Shown: positions 47,248 to 57,024 of the stretch, piece by piece
Layout of the letters: every line of letters begins with the position of its first letter
Position numbering within the stretch: position 1 is the first letter of the stretch
Assembly (NCBI GenBank): GCA_018466975.1
Contig: CM031557.1
Coordinates: 3,162,001-3,226,000 of the forward strand
Source: Sparassis latifolia
Taxonomy: Eukaryota > Basidiomycota > Agaricomycetes > Polyporales > Sparassidaceae
DNA length: 64,000 bases
Direction: 5' to 3'
Translations under genes and position numbers: made by a program
Notes under the pieces: model-generated
Told to the model about the DNA's origin: nothing
Seen by the model: the letters and a program-made list of their open reading frames with translations, nothing else
Database searches by the model: none

Positions 47248-47793
47248 TTACATACACACGCGGCTGCACCGACCCACGACAATAAGGCGACTAACGCCGC
47301 TCGTCCACATCTGAAGCGAATCCGACCTGCGTTGTCCGCACGTCCATCCCGTCTGAGGGTGAATTGTCCCCCTTCCCCCTCTGTTAGTAATGACGATGGA
47401 GTCTGTCATCAACGAGGTGATATTCACTGTGGATGCCGGCAGCGAAGTGTTCGGAAAGAAGGAACCTGTTGCAAGGGAGGAAACCGTTGTGTGAAATAAG
47501 GAACCCGTTTCAGGAAGGTTCTGCTCTGCGGTGCTGTGAGAGGAGGTGGATGAGAAACCGGTTGGGAATGAGATACTAGACGTCAGAAATCTGCTGCTGC
47601 TACTGGAAGTGGATGAGATTGGCAGGGCAGAGAGAATGGGAGTAGCAGACGTAGGGTTGATGTCGACTGCACTGGCTGTGAATGAGGACGGTGTGACTAG
47701 CGGAGAAGGACTAGGAGAAATAATAGTCAGGGGGTTGTAGGGCCCGGACACCCGATGGAATGTGAGTGTTGCCACTGCCGTGGAGGTGGACAT
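47248..47793 (-). CDS. Ser/Thr-rich ORF whose 3' end lies in a repeat
   Basis: A 181-codon minus-strand frame. The first 135 residues are Ser/Thr/Pro-rich (SPSPSPLVTPSSFTASAV, SSTSSSSSRFLTSSISFPTG), the kind of extended, O-glycosylation-prone region found in fungal surface proteins. No signal peptide is seen at this start. A TATATGAG motif lies roughly 100 bp upstream. The last 40 or so residues come from the repeat shared with 21.4 kb, so the original C terminus was probably replaced by an insertion. It may also be a low-complexity chance frame. Confidence 0.3.
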   Translation of the reverse strand: MSTSTAVATLTFHRVSGPYNPLTIISPSPSPLVTPSSFTASAVDINPTSATPILSALPISSTSSSSSRFLTSSISFPTGFSSTSSHSTAEQNLPETGSLFHTTVSSLATGSFFPNTSLPASTVNITSLMTDSIVITNRGGRGTIHPQTGWTCGQRRSDSLQMWTSGVSRLIVVGRCSRVCM

Positions 47794-47799
47794 ACTCAG

Positions 47800-49179
47800 T
47801 CAGGAGACATCAAAATTACAGTTTTTGAGGGAAGAGCAGGGAGGTAAATGATACAGGCCAGAAACGCGCACCTAAGCTGGCTTCTCATATACTCGCAATA
47901 ACATGCGCGCCAGGACTTTAAGGGCACTGCCTTCTGCTCAAGCTGGTCCCATGGTAATGATTCTTCACGATCTTTGAACTTACTTGCAAGGATCCATCGA
48001 GCATCGTCGAAGATAGATGTCCAAAAGGGCCCGCCGCAGGGGGAGAAGTGATGGAGATGCTTCCATTCGTGGGACTCTGCGCGAAGTTGCGTGTTGGCGG
48101 GAGATGTGGAGGGTGGTCATGTTACCAGTCGCAGACTTGTTCGAGGAGTTGCGCGTTGTTTGTCATCGTTGAGTATTCATGCGTCGGTCGGTGAGGGATG
48201 AGATCCGTCGGGAGAGATTGATCTGCGATGCTGATCGATCGGGCCTCCCGCATGCCATACGGCCATCCTCGTTATCATCGTCCCACTACCACCAGGTGGC
48301 TCTCATGCGTCACACAGCCAGCACACGCCCGCAAGGTATCTCAGTACGAGGTTCCCAGATCAGACACCCACGAGCACGTCCTAGGCTAGCGATGACCACG
48401 TCCCTCCGAGAGGCTCCCCTCGTTCAACTTCGCGTCCCTTAGCTTCACGGCTGCTGCGCTCTGAGGACGCCAGCGGGGTCAAGGACCGTGGCAGTCGATC
48501 GTGGTATGTGCTGCATCTTGCTATCTTGCCGTCAATAGCTCATGCATCATGCACGGAGACCTCCCCGGGACCCCGCGTCCAATCTCGACCAGTGTCCACT
48601 ATCCGATATTGCTGTCAATAACTCATGGACGGAGACCCCTCGGCGCACACTCCGCCCGACGCCTTCGCGCTCGATCTCGCCCTAGGAGCATCCGCCACGC
48701 GATACCGCGCCGTCTATTTACCTTGGACCAGCCAATCGAGATCACGGTCCTTCTCAGCAGTCAGCTCCGAGTCCAATGGCATCCCTGTTCCTGCAGCTGG
48801 CAAGCATGTGTGTGGGGGCTGGGATATGCGTGGTTGGTGTGCGTCCCTTCCCTTCACTTTCTCTGTTCCCCCCGCCTTCCTTCATTCATTCTATCGGCCA
48901 ATTCTCGAGCTATCAGCATATTTTCAAGTTTGGGCTCCGCGGATTGTGCGTGCCAGGTACTACCTTCTTTGGGCCCAGTGCCCCGTGTCAATGCGCGCAA
49001 CATCCTTCGAGCTGTGTATTTGGCGTGTTCGTGGCGGCGATGGATAAGGCTCGCGTATGGACCTGTTTGAGGACGTGAGCTTTGTTGTTGGGAATCGGAG
49101 GCTCTTCTTTCGTTCTCGTTCTCTTTCTTACCTTACGTGCACGGAGCATCGTTGACAATGGACTTCTGGGCGCGCGCGG
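47800..49179. other. Stretch without a confident gene
   Basis: Overlapping plus-strand frames at 48,501-49,078 contain modestly protein-like pieces (DAFALDLALGASATRYRAV; then a C-rich hydrophobic piece), but no splice model or family supports them. Confidence 0.25.
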
Positions 49180-49769
49180 GACCTCCGTGCCTGCGAGCGG
49201 TCCCTCCTGGCAGCATTCCCCTTAGTGGTGGTATGTATTATGGTGTGTAGTGCACAAGACATTACTGTGGACACTGGCAGCGTCCGACATACGGCGAAAA
49301 CAGAACAGAGCTTATTTATCTCGAACGTAGCTATAGCGTTGTTCGGTTTAATCCGTACATACGCATCAATGCAGTGTGTTTGATGGGCGGCGGGGAGGAC
49401 ATGGTATGACTCGTATGGTACATGTACAGCACTTCTTGCCAATATGCTATGCTATGTGGGTCGTGTATTGTGCATTATTTCGATCGTGTGACGTTATGCG
49501 TAAGATCTATATCTGTGTTATGTTGTCGGCGGTGTCTGCAGCCGCGTCGTTCTCAAATCTTCAACCTATAATACATGCAGGTCCAAACTTTCCTCAACGA
49601 GGATCAATATTAATGCTCTGTCAGCTATCGGCCTGTCCACGGTGATCAGCTCTGTCTTGTGCTTGTAGTCTCGTATCTCAGCGCCACGGACTGAATTCTC
49701 GATATTCCTCGCGACGCGACTCTCCCCTTACCCATCGTCGAACGTCGAGCAGCGGATTTTGGCTAGTAC
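49180..49769 (-). repeat. Promoter-like dispersed repeat, copy 5 (inverted)
   Basis: Read on the minus strand it contains CGACGTTCGACGATGGG (about 49,735), ACAAGCACAAGACAGAGCTG (about 49,660), the CAGATATAGATCTTACGCAT block (about 49,515) and an ATACGAGTCATACCATGTCCTC block (about 49,410), in the order seen in copy 3. Copy B of the GC-rich repeat abuts it at about 49,770. Confidence 0.6.
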
Positions 49770-50832
49770 GACGACGAACGAGCTTAATGAAAAATGCAAG
49801 ACGTCCTAATCAACGACGTGTCAGCATCGACAACACGCAACACACCAGGAGACTCACCAGCACACATTCCCCAACGCCCAAAACCAAGCCTCCCAAAGGA
49901 GACCCAAAAAAATCCAAAAATTTCACAGCAGACCCAGTGTAGTCTGAATCGAGTTACGCTGGAAAGGAACTTCCCGTGCGCCGCGAAGTGCGCTAAAGGA
50001 CACCACACACACAACGCTCCCTAACCATAAACCAAACCGCGCCCGCGCGCCTCGTACCCGTAAATCCCCCAGCCTCCGTCTAGCACCAGGCGCGGCATTA
50101 CACCGCGCCGACCCCCGCCGCACACCGTGCGGGCAAGTAGCAGACTTCCGCCCCCACCCAGCTACGGCTTTTGTGCGGCGGGTGCAATTCTCCCTCTTGC
50201 ACTCTTGCGCTTCGGGTTGCATGGCCCCCGGGGTGCGCAGCATCACCTGTCAAGCAAGCGCGCCGCACGCGGACGCGCACGCGTTCGGCGCGTCCTCCCC
50301 TCTGGGTACCGACATTGTCCCGTGCCCGCGCCCCAATACAGGTGGCGCCGACGCACGGATTGTCGCGACGGGACAGCGCGCCCACGGAAACCGTGGGCGG
50401 GCCGCGCTGCAGCGCATCGGGCTCGGGTTACCTTGGCCAGAAGTCACCGAGCCTCGCAGGGCGCCGCTCCTACAGCGCGTCTGTCCCCTTCTCGGCCGTG
50501 GTGGACGCCAGCTCCGGAATGTTACGCCTCCGGGTGACACAGCTGTACGATCCTAAGAGAATGCGCGTGCTGCCCGCGCTAGTTACTCACCTGCGCGGGT
50601 ACGGGCCGATAGCGCTGGGACGCTGGGATGTGTGTGCGCGGCGCCCGATCCCTGCGACGTGTTCCCAAAATCCGTGCCTGCTGAGCCCTCTGCGTCCGCT
50701 ATGGGTGACGTGACGTGTCTTCGAGCATTGGCGGGCCCCGGGGCGCATTGCTGGTGCGTCGCTCGACGATGAGTTGTCGGACCCTGCTAGAGTCGATCGA
50801 GAGGGATTGAATACTCAGACCTTCTCCCGTCA
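49770..50832 (+). repeat. 1.1-kb GC-rich mobile repeat, copy B
   Basis: Complement of 26,490-27,640 at roughly 95% identity, including the hairpin GCCCACGG-AAA-CCGTGGGC (about 50,379). Its far end is cut at about 50,832, where the LINE sequence begins, so the LINE probably inserted into it. Confidence 0.7.
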
Positions 50833-51504
50833 GGGTATTCTCCACCTAGAATACCCAGCGTCGACCTCTACGTGGTTCGGGAGACTAGTACCGCGGTATA
50901 GCAACCCGGGAAGCTAACGGACGCAAACACACCTCAAGGATATAGCAATCCTACACTTTACCCTACACACCATCACACCACCATACTACACCCCATACAA
51001 CCGTGATACACACTACACCCCATGTAACCGTAATATGCACTACGCCCCATGTAAACCGAGTCCATGAGAACGTGTAGCAACAAGCTCCCCAAGCACTATA
51101 CAAACCGCATGAACGAAAACTGACCACACAAATCAAATCTACACACCATTACAATCCCATGCCCTCCACCACCGACAATGATAGGACAACACCCGATCAC
51201 AACCCCAACCAAGGCTTACCACGTCCCCCCGACTAAAAAACATGCCCGCCCCTAATCATATCTCCCTCAACCTCTCAATTAGGAACCCTTACATAAGCAC
51301 CAAATCTTGGCGGGAACCACCGAAACAGCAACTGACCACGACGACCCTTGCGCCCGCCACTTCCATGCAGAGCACAATACACCTCTTATACTTGTCACTC
51401 AAATAAACGCCCAGAATGACATCGCCTACCTCATACATTGCCAAAGAGATGCACAATGAATCTGATAAATAATATGTCCCAAACGATGAGACGACACGAT
51501 CACA

Positions 51505-52034
51505 ATGTCGGAAACCACACTACAATTTTGGCTCCCACCCTTCTACTTAACTCACCAAGAAGAAGAAACAACAAATAAACCCACCTATACCTTCCGCAAT
51601 AATGACATCATGCCTATTCCTCACCCATTCGACCTGCTCGAGAATCCTACCAACTGGTCACAAAACCCCTCTGACCGCCCCCTAATTGAATTCCATAATA
51701 ACACTATACCATTATGGATCGATAAACCGAAGCAACCCCCTCCCTCCACCACCCATGGAACATTGCTTTTGCCCCACCCCAGATACTCACCGTCGGCGGC
51801 CATATCCGGGTCGGAAGCCTGGGTAAAGGTATCATTACAGGAATAGGGAGATCAGGGCTACAGAAAGCCACCCTCATCATCCTGGAGATCACCCGTCAAG
51901 AAACAATATACATCTCTGTCCGGAAGGAATGGACCCGCCTCACGACCATCGATTATGCCACCTTCAGGAAAGCTACCCTCGCAGCTCTCCCATACCACGA
52001 CAGGCAAACCGGAGGTATGCACCAATACAATTAC
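51505..52034 (+). pseudogene. Leader ORF of the LINE (frame changed)
   Basis: A frame from 51,505 (MSETTLQFWLPPFYL...) passes at about 51,800 into a second frame (VGGHIRVGSLGKGIITGIG...YISVRKEWTRL...LPYHDRQTGG) that ends at 52,034. Both parts are protein-like, implying a 1-nt indel. No family recognised. It lies 57 bp before the copia insertion, in the same A/C-rich strand context as ORF1. Confidence 0.35.
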
Positions 52035-52090
52035 CAAAATGCTACCAATTAACCAAACCCAAAAAAGAAAGAAAAACACCAAGACATACA

Positions 52091-52320
52091 TGTTGGAGGT
52101 GCAGATTAGCAATCCGGCATCTACGGAAAGGTCCGGGAAAGGTCCGGGAAAGGTCCGGGAAAGGTCCGTAGGGTTAGGATTAGTAAGGACAATGTCTCGA
52201 GAACAGTCTGGTAGTTTCTAGTCTTTTAGTTTACAGTATATAAGGAGCTCAACAGGCTTCTATGTAGTTAAGCCAATTTCTATCCTCTTCCACTCGTAGC
52301 CCGAGGCGCAGTTGCTTACA
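52091..52320 (+). repeat. 5' LTR of the copia element
   Basis: Begins TGTTGGAGGTGC and ends GTTGCTTACA. Has three full and one partial unit of GGTCCGGGAAA at 52,130-52,170, and a TATA box AGTATATAAGG near 52,235 that would drive transcription of the element. Confidence 0.93.
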
Positions 52321-52341
52321 GGTTATGAGCCCCGCGCTCAC
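52321..52341 (+). promoter_or_regulatory. Primer-binding site, half-tRNA(iMet) type
   Basis: GGTTATGAGCCC, starting directly after the LTR, is complementary to the anticodon stem-loop of initiator tRNA-Met (CAU anticodon), and GCGC two bases on extends the match. This is the internal, cleaved-tRNA priming known from Drosophila copia and some fungal copia elements. Confidence 0.75.
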
Positions 52342-52397
52342 ACTAGTTCATATCTAATCTCTCCCTCATATCTTATCACTCGATCTTATCACGCGAG

Positions 52398-53169
52398 ATG
52401 GCATCGCTAAATCCCCATGTCAAGCTCCCGACCCTCACGGGAGATAATTACTATGACTGGAAATTTGCGGTTTCCATGGTCATGCGGCGCAACGCGTGCT
52501 GGGATGTTGTGAGTGGAAAGGTGTCAAAGCCTGCCGAAGACAAGTTGGGAGACTGGCCGAAGAAAGCGGAAGATGGACTCACACTGATCGGGCTCACAGT
52601 TGATCCGAGCCAGTACGGCTACATTCGTGATTGCGCGGATGGACCGGCGGCATGGAAAGCATTGGCGGTCTACGAGAAAAATAGCGCGCGAACGAATCGC
52701 CCTCAAGCGTCAATTCTACAATTTCGTGCATGATCTCAAGTGTCCGATCCGGGATTACATCAGCGGCATTACCGATTTGGCAGCAAAGTTGAAGGGCATT
52801 GGAGTTGTGCTCGAAGATGAAGATGTTACTGATGTCCTTATATTCAATCTACATGAGGACTACTCTAATATCGCGGGCACACTCACAGCCACCAAGGGTG
52901 ATCTGAAGATAGCAGATGTGACAGGTGCTCTAGTCGACGAAGAAGGACGACGCGGAGGATTGCCTAAAGCGGACGATGAAAAAGAAGTCGAGAATATGGC
53001 ATTATTCGCGCAGAAAGAACGTGACAGAAATCGTAACGTGGAATGTTACAATTGCGGAAAGCGTGGTCACATTGCTCGTGATTGTCGCCACGGGCAGGTA
53101 CAACGAAAAGAATTCGCAAAGGCCGAGAAGGCGTCGGTTGCCTTTGATTTGCGAGACGTTGCATTTTGA
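52398..53169 (+). pseudogene. Copia gag polyprotein with a frameshift
   Basis: Starts MASLNPHVKLPTLTGDNYYDWKFAV, the typical start of copia gag (UBN2-type). Continues to AWKALAVYEKN at about 52,690, then the protein carries on in the next frame (RIALKRQFYNFVHDLKCPIRDYISGITDLAAKLKGIG...). This implies a 1-nt indel at about 52,675-52,700 or, less likely, programmed frameshifting. The C-terminal nucleocapsid has a complete CCHC knuckle CYNCGKRGHIARDC (about 53,043-53,084). The stop is at 53,167-53,169. There is no pol downstream; about 200 bp of unrelated sequence leads to the purine tract. Confidence 0.85.
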
Positions 53170-53370
53170 AGGGTTAGGGTTACCGTGGGAATCAAGGGAG
53201 GTACCTTGGGAATGAAGCATTGGCTCTGCTGTTGTGGTCGAAGGATCTGGTGGGATGGTAGCAGGAGGCTCTCTTGTCACGAGCATAGGGCTCCCACAGC
53301 ATATAGCGAGGTACAGGATTTCCAAGTATGGATAGCCGATGAATTTTGGAGATGCCGAATTGAGGGGGTG

Positions 53371-53600
53371 TGTTGGAGGTGCGGATTAGCAATCCGGCAT
53401 CTACGGAAAGGTCCGGGAAAGGTCCGGGAAAGGTCCGGGAAAGGTCCGTAGGGTTAGGATTAGTAAGGACAATGTCTCGAGAACAGTCTGGTAGTTTCTA
53501 GTCTTTTAGTTTACAGTATATAAGGAGCTCAACAGGCTTCTATGTAGTTAAGCCAATTTCTATCCTCTTCCACTCATAGCCTGAGGCGCAGTTGCTTACA
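53371..53600 (+). repeat. 3' LTR of the copia element
   Basis: Same length and ends as the 5' LTR. Differences: GTGCGGATT for GTGCAGATT near the start, and CACTCATAGCCTGAG for CACTCGTAGCCCGAG near the end. All three are transitions. Confidence 0.93.
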
Positions 53601-54396
53601 ATACAACGACAAGAGGGTGAGGAAGAATTAAAAAGAGCCACATGCATTATGTAATCCAAACAATATAGTACAATATACCGAATGCGATAGACACACCGCA
53701 AACCCCCGAAATGCCACCTCTGAGAAGCGAACCAAACATGACAAAATAGCAGTACCGCCAACACCCGACGTCCCCGTAACACAAGCCCGCGCTAACCCCC
53801 TGCTGTCACACACAACGCCCACGCAATCACTAACCCCAATAAGACCCTCCACTCCCAAGAACCCCCCAAAACCTCCCTACCGATACCGCATTGCCCACCA
53901 ACACCAAGGCGCACCTCAATACTGCCCCCCTGCATGGGCGATGGTGCGCTTTAGGAAGGGGACACCTCACACAACCAACGCTGGCAAGCGACATCCCGAT
54001 GTCTGTCACAAGAGACGCCAAAATGCAACCTGCCAACCTCTGTAATATGTCGACCCTGCACCCGCCGTCAAGACGACCCTGCCTTACGGACTCTGACCGA
54101 ACGCCCGAGAATGTAAAAAACGTCCTCACGTACCTTCGCAGTCTAGTCCTCCCCTCTGTCATTACATCTCTCATCCCACTTGTCAACACTCTACTACTGC
54201 TGGCCTCCCCAACGATGACCAACCCCCCCAAGCGCGCATGGGCACAAAACAGCCACCGCATGCAACCCGGCACTCGCGTCCAGCCTACCCGAGCAACCAA
54301 GAGGTCTGCAGAGCAAAACCCGCTACAAAGTACGTTCCCGTCAAACACGCAAACCACCCTTAACCATCACCACCAGATGCGACCTCTCTGCCCAGA

Positions 54397-56363
54397 ATGG
54401 CGAAGCCCATAAATGCCATCGCGGCACGCCCAGCAAATGCTGACACCAGCCAACAGCTGCGCGTTCCCTACACTGAGGGACCACCAACCAGACCTGGCTC
54501 TGCCCACCCCCTGGCTGGCAGCATGCAAGCAACTGCACAGCAGCCGGCCGCCCTTGCGTACACCATCCCACCCCCAGGCTACAAAGCAGGCCTGCTCGGG
54601 GAAGCCTTCCAATACGTCCCGTACGAAGCTCACCTCGCTCACCCGGGTATACCGCAGCAAGCCCCTCTAGGCCCCAACTATGCCCTGGCAGCAATGGTGC
54701 AACGTGACGCTCTCCCCCACATGTTCCACCAGGACTATGTCCCTGCCACCATCCGCGCTACGTCAACTAGTCAATGTTTTATGTCGATGGCCAATGATCC
54801 CATCTGGGAACAGTCCGAGGAAGTCCCAGTACAATCTCCACTACAGTGTCAAATCAACTACTTACAAACCACACACAGCTCCCGAATGACGAAAACATCG
54901 CTCCGCATAATGTTACCCAGGAACGCGCGACTGAGGAGCTCACCACGCCCCCGCGCTCGCACAATCACCAGATGCCAGAAATGGATCGCCGCAAGCGTGG
55001 GAGGTCACCTGAGAGCTCTGACTCAGACGAATTAGAGTACATCACTGTAAAGGACCCCTTCCGGTCTACCATCCCTACGATGAACATCCGAAACTGCCCG
55101 CCGACGCCGTACCCTGCTGGCGAAGCTCACATTGAGGATATGCCGTCACCGACGCTCCCCGCAGCGGTAGCCCACCAAGCCCGCATGACCGACATCCAGC
55201 ACCCCCACTTCACGTGTAAGGTCCACCTCACTCCATTGGTACATACTGTCCAACACCTACCCCCCGCAGTTGGGAATGACAACGAGGTAACGCCACGCCC
55301 TGGCGGTAACCCCAACACCGTGAACCACGAAGTCCTCTTAAGGCAGTACCACCAGCTCCTGGTGTTCACCCCCCTGAACCGTGCCTCCACCTTCCCTGCA
55401 CCCACTTCCTTCCTCACGCCGAACCCGATCGGGGGGTTCCCCTTCATTTTCACTGACAGACCGCAGTCATTCTGGGAGGGTCTGAGCCTGATGCAGTACA
55501 AGCAGTGGTGCACGTTCAATGAAAACTGTATCACCATTGTCACCTTTGGAGCCACCACCAACGACTTATGCACCAACTTCCCAGTCATGTCCTCCATCGT
55601 TGCTATCATCAAGCGCAAGCACCCCACAGCGAATGTCCAACTCGGCCCGCCACGTGCAGCCACAGAAAACCAGAACCCTGGTCATCCCCCGAGGGCATTC
55701 CTCTGCTTCAACATGACGGACGAGCTCAAACAGGCCTTCCTGGCCCAATACATGTACTCCACGCTGGAAATCAGCTTCTACTGCGTCGACACTCGCTGGA
55801 CCATCCCTAACTTCATCTGCTCGGTATCCAGTTTCATGTTTTCAGCGTCCAACAGCTTCCTCGCAGAAGTACGTGCCCGCCTCGAGAGTGAGGAGATGCT
55901 CCGGAACCTCATCCAGATCATCGGACAAGAGAACATCCCTCGCGCGCAGCGAACCATCGTCTCCTTCCGCCTCACTGTCTTGGACATCAAAAGACGCGGC
56001 AGCAACCTGACACCCGTGGTGAACATTTACTGCGAACCGCCGATGGATATCCTACCCATCTGGATAGTCTGGCGCAATTACATCTACAACCTCAAGTTCG
56101 AGACGAGCCTCCTTGGCACAGGCACCGGGACGCAGAATTGGTATTGCACGATATGCCATGCATTCGACCACCCCAGGGGCCTCTGCCCCTTCCCGGATAT
56201 CCTGGGATGGAACGGCCCCCTGCACCATGACAGCCAGGAGGACGATGTGATGGGGCCGCCCAACGAACCTGTTGCTGGCCCATCTGATGGTCCAGGGACC
56301 CGCGCGCCCTGCGGTCGCCAAGGTGGTCGCAACCGTGGGCCCTCACCGTTGAAAATGTTTTGA
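54397..56363 (+). CDS. LINE ORF1 (gag-like), one frame change
   Basis: A frame starting MAKPINAIAARPANA (54,397) is Pro/Ala/Gln-rich and moves near 54,850-54,890 into the frame that runs open to 56,363, so an early 1-nt indel is likely; alternatively the true start is the methionine at 54,846. The main part has a basic stretch RKRGRSPESSDSDELE (possible nuclear signal and phosphosites), a conserved core (FIFTDRPQSFWEGLSLMQYKQW, FGATTNDLCTNF, LDTRW-like FYCVDTRWTIPNF) and a C-terminal cysteine motif WYCTICHAFDHPRGLCPF. ORF1 proteins bind the element RNA. The tail is Gly/Pro/Arg-rich. Confidence 0.7.
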
Positions 56364-57024
56364 TTACGAATTACCTCGCTCATCATTTCCCATGTACTAA
56401 CGTTCCCATATGCCACCCCATTCCAATTATCTTACCCATTCCAATACTTACCCCGCCCGTCGGGAGCTACCTATTTATTGCACAGTGCACATGTGTCACT
56501 CGTTAAAAACAGACTACCACGTACTGTCAATACAAGTAACACTTGTAGTTATATCAACAGAACCTTTTCCAAAGACACAAAAATCCGCGATGAAATAAGC
56601 AATAACCCAAAATAACAAAATAAATGACAAATAAAATAAAAATAAAATAAAATAAAAAATAAACAGCAACCCAGATCATCTCCTGGACGCTTATCTCGGA
56701 GATAAAACCCGGATGCTGAGTGATTCTGCATGGCCATAACCCGGCCTTTAAAATGTTCTGCTCCAACAAAATAAATGACAAATAAAATAGTCTGGCAGTA
56801 AAGTACAACCAACATAGCCATGAGTGGCAGCTTTGGATAAGCTCCCCGCCTCTATGAGATCGTTGTAATCTGAGGCAGGTAATACAACGACTACCAATTT
56901 TAACCACACATTACACACCGGGATAGTTACTGGCTCTGGTTCGCGCATTCACGGGATCTGAAGGGGAACAAACGTTCCCGCCCGCAGTTCCCCTCATGAC
57001 GAAACCGGAGACTACGGTGACGGG
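56364..57024. other. Long spacer between LINE ORF1 and ORF2
   Basis: A 660-bp non-coding spacer, unusually long for a LINE. Contains an AAAAT-rich tract at 56,630-56,665. The 24-bp word starting AACAAAATAAATGACAAATA occurs at both 56,614-56,637 and 56,765-56,788. Confidence 0.6.

Larger units (their letters stand above)
52091..53600 (+). mobile_element. Gag-only Ty1/copia LTR retrotransposon
   Basis: Two 230-bp LTRs (52,091-52,320 and 53,371-53,600), each TG...CA, with three differences between them. A 5-bp target duplication ATACA flanks it (52,086-52,090 and 53,601-53,605). A primer-binding site follows the first LTR and a G-rich purine tract (TGAGGGGGTG) precedes the second. Internal space is only 1,050 bp: gag fits, but protease, integrase, reverse transcriptase and RNase H are absent, so it needs a helper element. 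Few LTR differences indicate a recent insertion. Confidence 0.93.

Noticed and set aside
53002..53325. Minus-strand frame inside the copia element
   Set aside because: Opposite to the element's transcription and without retroviral-type motifs.
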